This document shows positions 29,718-37,280 of a stretch of DNA of 64,000 nucleotides, in pieces. The position numbers were made by a program, and so were the translations under genes. This DNA is from a virus. Positions within the stretch are counted from its first letter, which is position 1, and each line of letters opens with the position of its first letter. The notes beneath the pieces are model-generated. The model was not told where the DNA came from, ran no database searches, and worked only from the letters and a program-made list of their open reading frames with translations. The DNA is taken from positions 89,127 through 153,126 of the IMG/VR virus record IMGVR_UViG_3300042698_000029; one strand, written 5' to 3'.

Positions 29718-30571
29718 TCAACTCCATGGTTGTCGTTCCGGCCTGGCGCAAGCCGGACTTCCTGGCGGCCACCCTGCACCGGCTCGCCTTGGCCGAGGAC
29801 TCCTGCGAGGAGAAGGTCGGCTACATCGTCTGCGTGGACCGCCACCCGCACCCCGACGTCCTGGAGGTGGCCTGGCAGTTCCGGGATGACCGCAGACCGG
29901 GCCTGGTCGTCGTCAAGAAGCGGATCCACGAATACCACGGCAACAGCTTCAACGTCCTGACCGGGCTGATCGACGCTCTCAAGATGCCCGGCGCCGATCT
30001 GATCCACCTGGTCGAGGACGATGTTTTCGCTGGCGTGGACTATTTCACCTACCACCGCGCGGCGCACGAGCTGATGCCGGAGGCGTTCGCGGTTTCCGCG
30101 TGCCGTAACCAGAACGACCCGGAGCGGCACTCCGACAAGCCGTACATTCTGCGCGCCCACGCCAGCTATCAGTCCCTTGGTGTGTCTTTCCAGCGCAAGA
30201 TCCTCTACAGGCTCGCCTCGTATGCGCAGGAAGGGTATTTCCGCGATCCGGTGGGCTTCTGCCAGGCAGTGTTCCCCGACTCGCGGATCCCCGCCCCGCA
30301 CGCGGAACAGGACGGACTGTTGAACCGGATTCGGGAGTCCCACGGGCTGAAGACGGTCTACCCGGACGTGCCGCGCGCCTATCATGCGGGGTTCGTCGGG
30401 TACCACCGTGCAGGAGATCCGCTGACGGAGGGAACTGCGGCGGAGCGCGGTCTCCAGTTGCTGGCCATGGATGCCGAGGAGCTGAACCGGCGCGCGGAGG
30501 GTCCGTGGAAGGACCACGAGACCATCGACCTGGACGAGGTCCGCAAGGGACCGGAGAGAGTGATTTTGTGA
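29714..30571 (+). CDS. GT-A-fold glycosyltransferase-like protein 3 (285 aa)
   Basis: The third paralogue with MVVVPAWRKPDFLAATLHR, LVEDDVF and PRAYHAGFVGYH. Conservation of all three motifs across 26466, 28249 and 29714 argues for duplication within the element. GTG at 29714 overlaps the previous stop (GTGA); the in-frame GTG 6 bp earlier is less likely. Confidence 0.76.
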   Translation: MINSMVVVPAWRKPDFLAATLHRLALAEDSCEEKVGYIVCVDRHPHPDVLEVAWQFRDDRRPGLVVVKKRIHEYHGNSFNVLTGLIDALKMPGADLIHLVEDDVFAGVDYFTYHRAAHELMPEAFAVSACRNQNDPERHSDKPYILRAHASYQSLGVSFQRKILYRLASYAQEGYFRDPVGFCQAVFPDSRIPAPHAEQDGLLNRIRESHGLKTVYPDVPRAYHAGFVGYHRAGDPLTEGTAAERGLQLLAMDAEELNRRAEGPWKDHETIDLDEVRKGPERVIL

Positions 30572-31293
30572 GCACCGAACTCGCCGTCATCGTGCCCAGC
30601 CGCAACAGGCCGCAGGCGGTGCAGCAGCTTGCCGACGCGTTCGCCCTGAGCTGCTCTTCGTGGACCAGCCTGATCCTCGTGGTGGACGAGGACGACAAGG
30701 ACCTGGAGGAGTACCGCGAGGCCGTGGCAGCCGCTTACCCGACGTACGCCGCGATCCAGCTGCTCGTACAGGCCGAAGGCGGAAACATGATCACCGGCTG
30801 CAACGTCGGTGCCGCGCGTGCGCTGGAGATCACCTCTGGGGCGATCGGGTTCATGGGCGACGACCACCGGCCCCGGACCAGGGGCTGGGACCGTGCCTAC
30901 ATCGACACCCTCAAGGCCAAGCCGGGCATCGTCTACGGCAACGACCTGCTTCAGGGCGAGTACCTGCCCACTCAGTTCGCCGTGTCCGCAAAGATCGTGG
31001 AGAACCTCGGCTTCCTCGCCCCGCCCACTCTGGTCCACCTGTACATGGACGACTACTGGCTCCGCATGGGCCGTCTGTGTGAATGCGTCACCTACCTGCG
31101 GGACGTGGTGGTCGAGCACATGCACCCGGCGGCGGGGAAGGCGGGCTCCGACGCGGGCTACGAACGGGTCAATGCAGTAGAGATCAACCACCGGGACCGC
31201 GTCGCACTGAACGCCCACATGGACGCCTTCGTGGGTCGCGACATGGAGGCCATTCTGGGGGCCTGTGCGGCTCTCTCCGGGCCTAACTCATGA
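30568..31293 (+). CDS. Family-2-like glycosyltransferase (241 aa)
   Basis: LAVIVPSRNRPQAVQQL at the start and IGFMGDDHRPR for the DxD-type motif are classic GT2. It is more divergent from the other three GT-A enzymes. GTG overlaps the previous stop. The probable role is chain extension on the same glycan. Confidence 0.74.
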   Translation: MSTELAVIVPSRNRPQAVQQLADAFALSCSSWTSLILVVDEDDKDLEEYREAVAAAYPTYAAIQLLVQAEGGNMITGCNVGAARALEITSGAIGFMGDDHRPRTRGWDRAYIDTLKAKPGIVYGNDLLQGEYLPTQFAVSAKIVENLGFLAPPTLVHLYMDDYWLRMGRLCECVTYLRDVVVEHMHPAAGKAGSDAGYERVNAVEINHRDRVALNAHMDAFVGRDMEAILGACAALSGPNS

Positions 31294-31850
31294 AGCGGGT
31301 CCGCCTCCGCCCAGTCCATAGTGAAAACGCCCTGAAGGCCATCTACGCCCGTCCGCACGATCACCGGCCGTGGCGGGACCACCACCTACGGGTAAGCGTC
31401 ACCACCGAGATCGCCCACTGGATGGCGGGCGGCCCGGTCTACTCGGCGGCCGACCTCTCCTGCGGCAACGGAGCCATCGTGGACGCCCTGGACGTCAGCG
31501 GCCCCACGTACAAGGGCGACTTCGCTCCGGGCCACCCGCTGACGGGGCATCTGGAGGAAACCCTGCCGCAGATCCCCCGGGTCAACCTGTTCGTCCTCTC
31601 GGAGACGCTGGAGCACCTCGACAACCCAGACCGAGTCCTGGAAATGATCCGGGAGAAGGCCGACACCCTGGTCCTGTCCACGCCAGTGGACTGCTGGGAC
31701 GACAGCAACGAAGAGCACTACTGGGCCTGGTCGAGGGAAGCCGTGGAGGAGATGCTGCTGAACGCGGGCTGGGGGCCGGACGTGTATACCGCGCTGGACA
31801 TGCGGCCCAAGTTCGGTCCGTACTGCTTCGGGATCTGGGGGTGCCGCTGA
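31290..31850 (+). CDS. SAM-dependent methyltransferase (186 aa)
   Basis: Motif I is AADLSCGNGAIVDAL (DxSxGxG type), with the downstream strand NLFVLSETLEHL typical of Methyltransf_11/23-like sugar or natural-product methylases. ATG overlaps the previous stop (ATGA). Confidence 0.78.
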   Translation: MKRVRLRPVHSENALKAIYARPHDHRPWRDHHLRVSVTTEIAHWMAGGPVYSAADLSCGNGAIVDALDVSGPTYKGDFAPGHPLTGHLEETLPQIPRVNLFVLSETLEHLDNPDRVLEMIREKADTLVLSTPVDCWDDSNEEHYWAWSREAVEEMLLNAGWGPDVYTALDMRPKFGPYCFGIWGCR

Positions 31851-32473
31851 TGGAATGGCGTCTGTACCCAGGTCAGGCTGTTCCGCCGGTATCCACCTTT
31901 GAGTTCCACAAGAAGAGGGAGCGCGCTCCTCACCTGGAGCAGCCAGGCCACCGTGAGAGGCTGACACGGGCGGCCCAGCTTGTACAACGGGCGGCGGCAG
32001 CCATCGACGGCAAGGTGACTGCCTCCGATCTGGGTTGCGGAGACGGCGGCCTCCTGTCTTTGCTGATGACGCCATCCACCCAGGTGGACGAGTGCTGGGG
32101 TTATGACTTCTGCCCCGCCAATGCGGCCGGGTGGGCTGAACGAGGGGTCAAGGCGACCTTTCTGGACGTCTTCAACACCCAGCGCTCCCAGGTCGCCCTC
32201 GGCGATATCACGATCATGACGGAAGTTCTGGAGCACATAGCCGACCCCCACGGGGTGCTGCGTTGGGTGGGACTGCACTCCTCCTACATCGTGGTCTCCT
32301 CTCCGGCGGTCGAGGACGACGTCTTCCACGACCCGTGGCACGCGTGGGCCTGGGACCCTCCGGGGTACCGCGACCTGGTGGAAGGGGCGCATTTCGAGGT
32401 CTTGCTGCACGAGCTGATCGTGAGCGACGTCACCCAGATCATCCTGGCCCGGAACCGGTGGGGGCGCATCTGA
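31850..32473 (+). CDS. SAM-dependent methyltransferase (207 aa)
   Basis: Motif I TASDLGCGDGGLLSLL and the strand ITIMTEVLEHIADP identify a class I methylase, probably acting on a sugar hydroxyl or carboxyl. ATG overlaps the previous stop (TGATG). It closes the eight-gene overlapping operon; a 113-bp gap follows before the epimerase. Confidence 0.8.
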   Translation: MEWRLYPGQAVPPVSTFEFHKKRERAPHLEQPGHRERLTRAAQLVQRAAAAIDGKVTASDLGCGDGGLLSLLMTPSTQVDECWGYDFCPANAAGWAERGVKATFLDVFNTQRSQVALGDITIMTEVLEHIADPHGVLRWVGLHSSYIVVSSPAVEDDVFHDPWHAWAWDPPGYRDLVEGAHFEVLLHELIVSDVTQIILARNRWGRI

Positions 32474-32586
32474 GGGAAAACCGGGCATAGCCGGGCACGA
32501 CACCCTTAAATATCCCAGATAGCGGGAGCTGCTCTGCATACGGTGAACAGGCCGGAATGACCGGATACGCCGTAAAGGAGCAGCTT

Positions 32587-33474
32587 GTGCTCAAGCAGGC
32601 CCTCGTCACAGGATCCAGTGGATTCGTAGGTCGTCACGTATCCGCCCGTCTCGAATCCCAGGGATACCAGGTGTCACGCTGTGACATCCTCGACGGCCTC
32701 GACGCGCACGACCTCTTCACCTACGACGACGCCACCTACGATCTCGTCATCCATGCCGCAGCCGTCGCACCCCATCGTGCCGCCATCGACGGCGTCCCGC
32801 AGAACCTCCTCCACAACGTCATCCTGGACGCCGCGATGTTCCGCTGGGCCTTGAAGACGCGGCCGCATCGCGTGATCTACCTCTCGTCCTCCGCCGCGTA
32901 CCCGGTCCCCTATCAGCGGACCCTGGACGAGGGTCAGGACCTCCACGAAGACATGCTGGATCTCGACGGGCCGCAGTTCCCCGACGCGGCATACGGCTGG
33001 ACCAAGGTCACCGGAGAGAAGATGGCCAGCGCGGCCCGTGCCGCCGGGCTGAACGTGACGGTGGTACGGCCCTTCTCCGGATACGGCGAGGACCAGGGCG
33101 AGGACTGGCCGTTCGGAGCCTTCATCCGCCGCGCCCTGCGCCGCGAGGACCCCTTCGACATCTGGGGCCCCGGGACGCAGGTCCGGGACTGGATCCACAT
33201 TGAGGACGTAGTGTCCGCGATGCTGGCGGCGGCCGACGCCGGGGCCGCCGAGCCGGTTAACCTCTGCACCGGCCGGGGCGTCTCCATGGTTGAGCTCGCC
33301 GGGCTGGTGTGCCGGACTGCGGGGTACGATCCCGATTTCCGCACCCACCCCGACAAGCCCACCGGTGTCATGTACCGAGTAGGGGATCCAGACAGGATGA
33401 AGCAGTTCCACACCCCAGAGATCACTCTGGAGGAGGGCGTAGAGCGCGCCCTGAAGGTTCCCGCGCCGTTCTAG
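32587..33474 (+). CDS. NAD-dependent epimerase/dehydratase (extended SDR, 295 aa)
   Basis: GxxGxxG at residues 9-15 (GSSGFVG), the SSS strand at 101-103 and the YGWTK dyad (Y136/K140) are those of nucleotide-sugar epimerases and dehydratases. GTG at 32587 follows AAGGAG; the longer frame from 32557 has none. It would supply an activated sugar to the transferases upstream. The gene ends 4 bp into the convergent Ser/Cys-rich gene. Confidence 0.88.
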   Translation: MLKQALVTGSSGFVGRHVSARLESQGYQVSRCDILDGLDAHDLFTYDDATYDLVIHAAAVAPHRAAIDGVPQNLLHNVILDAAMFRWALKTRPHRVIYLSSSAAYPVPYQRTLDEGQDLHEDMLDLDGPQFPDAAYGWTKVTGEKMASAARAAGLNVTVVRPFSGYGEDQGEDWPFGAFIRRALRREDPFDIWGPGTQVRDWIHIEDVVSAMLAAADAGAAEPVNLCTGRGVSMVELAGLVCRTAGYDPDFRTHPDKPTGVMYRVGDPDRMKQFHTPEITLEEGVERALKVPAPF

Positions 33475-33731
33475 TCGCAGCCTCCGCCGCCACCGCACGA
33501 GGAGCTGCCGGAGTCGGAGCAGGACGAACTGCTGGACCCGCTGTCGTATGAGCTTCCGCAGGATCCTGTGGAGGAGTCGTATCCGCCGCTGTCCGAGGTC
33601 CAGGTGGACGTGTAGGTCACGTTCAGGAACGCGGCCATCTGCTGGTCGGTCAGGGGCTCCATCCGCAGGCGCCTGCGCCGGGCGATTTCGTCGCGCATCC
33701 GGCGGCGCTGGGACTCGGTGAGACGGGCCAT
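33471..33731 (-). CDS. Ser/Gly/Cys-rich protein (86 aa)
   Basis: ATG follows GAGGAGG. A basic helical N-terminus (RRRMRDEIARRRRLR) precedes a low-complexity tail of Ser, Gly and Cys (DSGSSSSSCSDSGSSSC) ending in a polyglycine run. Such tails occur in secreted or metal-binding peptides. The function is unknown. Confidence 0.6.
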   Translation of the reverse strand: MARLTESQRRRMRDEIARRRRLRMEPLTDQQMAAFLNVTYTSTWTSDSGGYDSSTGSCGSSYDSGSSSSSCSDSGSSSCGGGGGCD

Positions 33732-33836
33732 GACTTCCTCCTCAGAAACAGGTCCGGGCGGACCTCCTGGTTAAAGGATGTCCGCCCGAGGGAAAACCCA
33801 AAAGAGTTTTGAGGAAGTTCAGAGCTTTCTTAGAAG

Positions 33837-33909
33837 TGAATCCGGTCGGACTCGAACCGACGACACGGTGGTTAAGAGCCACCTGCTCTTCCAACTGAGC
33901 TACGGATCC
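33837..33909 (-). tRNA. tRNA-Lys (anticodon CTT)
   Basis: A complete 73-nt cloverleaf: acceptor GGATCCG/CGGATTC, D-arm GCTC..GAGC, anticodon loop CTCTTAA, T-arm GTCGG-TTCGAGT-CCGAC, discriminator A. Confidence 0.95.
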
Positions 33910-33948
33910 GGGCGGGGACCCCGACATCACCAGTCGAGGCCCCCTTGT

Positions 33949-34022
33949 TGAAGAGAGACGGACTCGAACCGTCATCCTTCGGCACCATAGGGCCGACGCG
34001 CTACCAATTGCGCTATCTCAAA
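33949..34022 (-). tRNA. Irregular tRNA-like gene (8-nt anticodon loop)
   Basis: D-arm (GCGC..GCGC) and T-arm (GACGG-TTCGAGT-CCGTC) are normal. The anticodon stem TCGGC/GCCGA closes an eight-base loop, CCTATGGT, and only four acceptor pairs (GAGA/TCTC) form. Longer flanking pairs CCCCTT/AAGGGG enclose the whole unit. It may be decayed, a frameshift-type tRNA, or processed unusually. Identity is unassigned. Confidence 0.5.
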
Positions 34023-34069
34023 GGGGTTCCGTTCACGGTCCTGCACAGGCGGACGGGGTTCAGCTTCAA

Positions 34070-34148
34070 GAGGCATGCGCTCTGCCATTGAGCCACCCGG
34101 GATCGGAGTCCCCGGGGCCGGATTCGAACCGGCATCTCACACCAGCAG
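34070..34148 (-). tRNA. Permuted tRNA-like gene (3' half precedes 5' half)
   Basis: On the minus strand the T-arm (GCCGG-TTCGAAT-CCGGC) and acceptor CCCGGGG plus A73 come first. A 6-nt spacer (CTCCGA) follows, then the 5' half: TCCCGGG, TG, D-arm GCTC..GAGC and CATGCC. The two acceptor strands pair over all seven positions and the anticodon stem CATGCC pairs with GGTGTG (34148 side), so the halves belong to one tRNA. The anticodon loop is split and would need end-joining at the anticodon. Amino-acid identity cannot be read. Confidence 0.6.
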
Positions 34149-34302
34149 ACCCATCACGGTAGATCAGGACGCCGACGGTTTGTCTGAGCCTGGAGCGAGA
34201 ACATCAGCTTCAACGGGCTTTGAGATTCCCGTGAGAACTTCAGCAATCATCTTCAGTTTTCGCCCTCAGGGCGACCCGTGCGCTCAGTCACGGGAGTCTT
34301 GG

Positions 34303-34330
34303 AACGGTCCCAGGAGGGGTAGGGACCGTT
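34303..34330. terminator. Terminator after the DUF7873-like gene
   Basis: The stem aacggtccc pairs with gggaccgtt. Confidence 0.6.
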
Positions 34331-34347
34331 GTGGGGATCACCTTACC

Positions 34348-35088
34348 TCATGAACCGAGAAGGTGCCGGAAGATGTTCGCGCCGACGGTGACCTGTTCCA
34401 CTTCCATGGAGTTGGCCTCCTCGCGGGCACGCTTGACGGCGTCCGACATGGCGTCGATACGGGCGACGATCTCCGCTCGGCGTTCACGGGGGAGGGCACC
34501 TGAGAACTTGGTCGTCTCCCAGTAGCCCGCGTTCTTGTCCACGGAGATGACCTCGGTCTGCGCCGGGTGCTTGTCGGTCGCCGGGTACTTCACCAGGACC
34601 GACTGCTCCTTGCGGTTGCGGACGGTCTTTACCGGAGCCGTACGGAAGCCTCCGTTTTCGGCGTCCGGGGTCCACAGCTCCGCCGGGTCGAGGACCGGTG
34701 CCTTGGAGACCACGGTCCGCAGGTCGGTGAGCTGCTTCTCCAGGAAGAGCAGGTAGGGGACCGGCAGCTCGGGCGTGATGGCCTGGCCGTCCAGCACCAC
34801 AGCGGCGCGGGCGCTCATGTTCGCGGTCTCCTTGGTGGCCACCACGTCGAAGAGCTCGGTGAGATGCTTCGCGACGTCGGCCAGCATGAACTCGACGTTC
34901 TTCTGAACCAGCGTGGACTCCGGCGGCAGCTCGTCCCCACCGTCTTCGATCGGCGTGTACTTGCGGGAGAGGCCGCTGAAAAGCGGGGCCTTCTGGAGGC
35001 CGTGGTAGATCTCGGTCACCGCGTGCGAGGTGCGGGCCTGAAGACCCTTCTGTACGGCGACGATCTGACAGAGCTTCGGTGCGGTCAC
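34348..35088 (-). CDS. DUF7873-like protein (246 aa)
   Basis: GTG at 35088 follows GAAGGA. The sequence pattern (TAPKLCQIVAVQKGLQARTS, then LPPESTLVQ, PVPYLLFLEKQLTDL and LPRERRAEIVARID at the C-terminus) matches an actinobacterial and actinophage family I know as DUF7873, of unknown function. Its location inside the tRNA array is notable. The longer frame to 35232 runs through the irregular tRNA and is rejected. Confidence 0.72.
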   Translation of the reverse strand: MTAPKLCQIVAVQKGLQARTSHAVTEIYHGLQKAPLFSGLSRKYTPIEDGGDELPPESTLVQKNVEFMLADVAKHLTELFDVVATKETANMSARAAVVLDGQAITPELPVPYLLFLEKQLTDLRTVVSKAPVLDPAELWTPDAENGGFRTAPVKTVRNRKEQSVLVKYPATDKHPAQTEVISVDKNAGYWETTKFSGALPRERRAEIVARIDAMSDAVKRAREEANSMEVEQVTVGANIFRHLLGS

Positions 35089-35119
35089 AGTCAATCCTTC
35101 GGTGAGCTTGAGTCTGAAG

Positions 35120-35238
35120 TGGGAAGAGTGGGATTCGAACCCACGATTTCCGCTGACACGCAGACGTTGCCTAGGTCGACTGCATAGACGGATCAACCGG
35201 ATTTCGTCCGGCCCCATAAGCCACTCGGGCATCTTCCC
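35120..35238 (-). tRNA. Irregular tRNA-like gene with expanded variable region (119 nt)
   Basis: Acceptor GGGAAGA/TCTTCCC, D-arm CCC..GGG and T-arm GTGGG-TTCGAAT-CCCAC are perfect. The anticodon arm is either CCGGA-(CGAAA)-TCCGG with a 5-nt loop or GCCGG-(ACGAAAT)-CCGGT with C at position 33. Between anticodon and T-arms are about 50 nt containing the hairpin GCAGTCG/CGTCTGC, far beyond a normal class II variable arm. Ser/Leu-type body; identity uncertain. Confidence 0.5.
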
Positions 35239-35429
35239 TAGATGGTCCAGGCCCCGAAAAAGTCTTCGGGGTAGATCAGGTCGTACCAGTCCAGCGCAGC
35301 CTGTGCGTCTTGGTGATACTTCTCGGCGCCATCCAGGATGCTATCGCTGGCCTGACAGACGGCGCCTTCCCTCCAGCTGTGGGGACACGGCGTACACCAC
35401 TGTGCTCCACAGGTGAGATGGCCTTTCAC
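35238..35429 (-). CDS. Small Cys/His-rich protein (63 aa)
   Basis: GTG at 35429 follows AAAGGAAG. C8, C13 and C16 with H18 (CGAQWCTPCPH) form a likely zinc site; the rest is acidic and aromatic (LDWYDLIYPEDFFG). Embedded in the tRNA array, its stop touches the 5' end of the irregular tRNA. Confidence 0.6.
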   Translation of the reverse strand: MKGHLTCGAQWCTPCPHSWREGAVCQASDSILDGAEKYHQDAQAALDWYDLIYPEDFFGAWTI

Positions 35430-35695
35430 TGCTTCCTTTCTCGAAGGGCCCGTTACGTGTCCCCGGTGGATGCCCATACCGGGTCTGGCGAGAGCGGGGA
35501 CTACACCCTTCTTCCAGTCTTGCCTCGACTTGCAGGCAAAGGATGCATTCCCGTTGACACTACCCCTCTTAGTGATCCAGGAAGGGTCCTCCCTTGCAGC
35601 CCCGAGAGGTGTTGCGGGGTATGCAACTCATGAGGCATTCACTCCGCCGGATCGGCACCGCACCTGCCTGCCTCTCCAGCGTTCCTCGTTACCTG

Positions 35696-35862
35696 TGCCC
35701 TTGGCGGGATTCGAACCCGCGCCTGGATTTCTCCAGAGCTGAGTGTGGAAAACGCGCTTCCCTACAGACCCGGTTCGCGAGCCATTCGGTGCATCCGCAA
35801 CCTTCTCAGCACGCCGCCCCTCCGTTTTTGGGCCGCTCTGTCCCTGCCTGAGCTACAAGGGC
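35696..35862 (-). tRNA. Interrupted tRNA-like gene (167 nt)
   Basis: The 5' part GCCCTTG-TA-GCTC...GAGC and the 3' part GCGGG-TTCGAAT-CCCGC-CAAGGGC-A form a full acceptor stem, D-arm and T-arm, but about 90 extra nt lie between them. The insert ends with a CTGGA-GAAA-TCCAG hairpin next to the T-arm. It is shorter than a typical group I intron. It could be an intron-bearing tRNA or an inactive remnant. Confidence 0.5.
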
Positions 35863-35873
35863 ATGATCCATGT

Positions 35874-36041
35874 TCAGTTGTCCGCGCTGTCCCCCAGGTA
35901 CTTCCGGGTGAGGCGCCTGCTCTTGCCGAGCTTGCGCTGTACCGCCCAGGGGTCCTTGTTCTTTCGGCCGCTTCCGGTGAGCGTGGAGTAGCCGCACATC
36001 AGGCAGCAGCCCCGCCAGCGCTTGTGGGGAGAGTGGGCCAT
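35874..36041 (-). CDS. Small basic Cys-containing protein (55 aa)
   Basis: ATG at 36041 follows GGAG. The start AHSPHKRWRGCCLMC and the end RKLGKSRRLTRKYLGD match a small basic protein family that I recognise from Streptomyces genomes (function unknown, likely RNA-binding). It lies within the tRNA array and is preceded by a ten-codon frame. Confidence 0.62.
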   Translation of the reverse strand: MAHSPHKRWRGCCLMCGYSTLTGSGRKNKDPWAVQRKLGKSRRLTRKYLGDSADN

Positions 36042-36075
36042 GACTGAGCTCCGTTCGAGTTTTCCCGGCCCCTCT

Positions 36076-36108
36076 TCAGGGCTGGGGTAGCTCGCGGTAC
36101 TCGTTCAT
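36076..36108 (-). CDS. Ten-codon ORF (MNEYRELPQP), possible leader peptide
   Basis: GGAGGA precedes the ATG at 36108, and the stop TGA lies in a small hairpin (CCCTGAAGAGGGG) that comes before the ribosome site of the 55-aa gene. The layout parallels 24412-24435. Confidence 0.35.
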   Translation of the reverse strand: MNEYRELPQP

Positions 36109-36260
36109 CGTCCGTCCTCCGGTCTGGGTTGAAAGGTGCGGGGGCCGTATAGCCTCGGCCGCAGAAATATCTTGCATCAGGAGAGCCGCCACGCGGATCA
36201 CTGAAGTTGGCCTCCTCCTACCCGTGCAGAGTCGGCTGTCGTCTCTGCTGGCATCCGCCG

Positions 36261-36332
36261 CTCCCCTTCAAGGACTCGAACCTCAGTTTCCTGATCCAGA
36301 ATCAGGCGTCCTGCCGACTGGACGAAAGGGGA
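36261..36332 (-). tRNA. tRNA-Gln (anticodon CTG)
   Basis: 72 nt: acceptor TCCCCTT/AAGGGGA, D-arm GTCC..GGAC, anticodon loop TTCTGGA, T-arm TGAGG-TTCGAGT-CCTTG, discriminator G. Confidence 0.93.
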
Positions 36333-36356
36333 TTGAGATTATGCAATTGTACTGCG

Positions 36357-36430
36357 TAGGTGGGGTGGGATTCGAACCCACACATTGCATCCGTTATCCG
36401 GCCGTCTCTGCGCGATTGGACTACCCACCT
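36357..36430 (-). tRNA. Irregular tRNA-like gene (short anticodon loop)
   Basis: Acceptor AGGTGGG/CCCACCT and T-arm GTGGG-TTCGAAT-CCCAC are perfect and the overall length is normal (74 nt). The anticodon region GGCCGGATAACGGAT pairs only as CCG/CGG around a 5-nt loop GATAA, without U33. Identity is uncertain; possibly a pseudo-tRNA. Confidence 0.5.
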
Positions 36431-36511
36431 TTGCAGGCGCCTGCCGTATGGATCCCGACCAAGAGTACAGCAGGCGCCTTCACGAAACCGAAACCCGAGG
36501 GAATCGGTTGG

Positions 36512-36676
36512 TCATACGTCCTGGGCGATCTCCTCTTCGCAGCCCGCGTGCAGCCACTTCTTGAGGATCCGGTCCTCTACTTCGAAAACGTAGGGGTCCG
36601 CTACCCAGAAAACTTCTTCTTTCGCTACCCCTACCAACCCACAGTGGGAGCACTTTCGATACAGCTTGGTGTTCAT
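36512..36676 (-). CDS. Zinc-binding micro-protein (54 aa)
   Basis: ATG at 36676 follows GGAGGG. CSHC near the start and a late H-x2-C (KWLHAGCEEE) suggest a zinc finger. It lies between tRNA genes and may be transcribed with them. Confidence 0.62.
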   Translation of the reverse strand: MNTKLYRKCSHCGLVGVAKEEVFWVADPYVFEVEDRILKKWLHAGCEEEIAQDV

Positions 36677-36723
36677 GAGGTTCCCTCCGAGTGAGTGACT
36701 TTTCAATCTCTCGGACGACCTCG

Positions 36724-36797
36724 TGGCTCGGGCTGGGCTTGAACCAGCGACCTTCTCCTTATGAGGGAGCTGCTCTAACCACCTGAGCTACAGAGCC
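36724..36797 (-). tRNA. tRNA with anticodon CAT (Met, or Ile2 if modified)
   Basis: 74 nt: D-arm GCTC..GAGC, anticodon loop CTCATAA, T-arm GCTGG-TTCAAGC-CCAGC, acceptor GGCTCTG/CCGAGCC with one mismatch. Confidence 0.88.
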
Positions 36798-36805
36798 TTG
36801 CTTCA

Positions 36806-37090
36806 TCAGACGATCTTGTGGACCATCTTCGGCATCCCGAAGGACATCGCACAGGTGGGGCCGTACTGCGTCAGCAGCTCCACCTGGGGGACGCTGCCGT
36901 TCTCGAAGGGATCGGTCCAGGTCTCCACCGGCATGCCGTTCGGATAGCCGCCGTAGTTCATGACTTCGGCGAGGGTGGCGAAAGTACCGGCCGGGACGGA
37001 GGCGGCCCACAGCGTCACCTTCTCGGTGAGATGCTTCCCCAGGTCGGGGTTGGCGGCGTAGTGAGACTTCTTGTCGACCGTGATGTGCAT
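36806..37090 (-). CDS. Hypothetical protein (94 aa)
   Basis: ATG follows AGGGGGAG. Compact alpha/beta sequence (TVDKKSHYAANPDLGKHLT, then LAEVMNYGGYPNGMPVETW). No family recognised. It lies inside the tRNA array 9 bp from the Met tRNA. Confidence 0.6.
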   Translation of the reverse strand: MHITVDKKSHYAANPDLGKHLTEKVTLWAASVPAGTFATLAEVMNYGGYPNGMPVETWTDPFENGSVPQVELLTQYGPTCAMSFGMPKMVHKIV

Positions 37091-37121
37091 GACTCCCCCT
37101 AGTTTCTCCCCGCGTGTACCG

Positions 37122-37194
37122 AGCCTCCGACAGGGTTCGAACCTGCGACACCTTCCTTACGAAGGAAGTGCTCTACCAGCTGAGCTACAGAGGC
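37122..37194 (-). tRNA. tRNA-Thr (anticodon CGT)
   Basis: 73 nt: acceptor GCCTCTG/CGGAGGC, D-arm GCTC..GAGC, anticodon loop TTCGTAA, T-arm GCAGG-TTCGAAC-CCTGT. Confidence 0.95.
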
Positions 37195-37280
37195 AATGTC
37201 CGGCTTTCGAGCTCTCAGGAGACCGGACGAACCTGACTAAGGTGTTACCGGGCAGTACCCGGTTACTGATCAGTACCCCG

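Noticed and set aside
33742-33975. 77-codon minus frame at the start of the tRNA array
   Set aside because: It overlaps tRNA-Lys completely; the tRNA structure is unambiguous.
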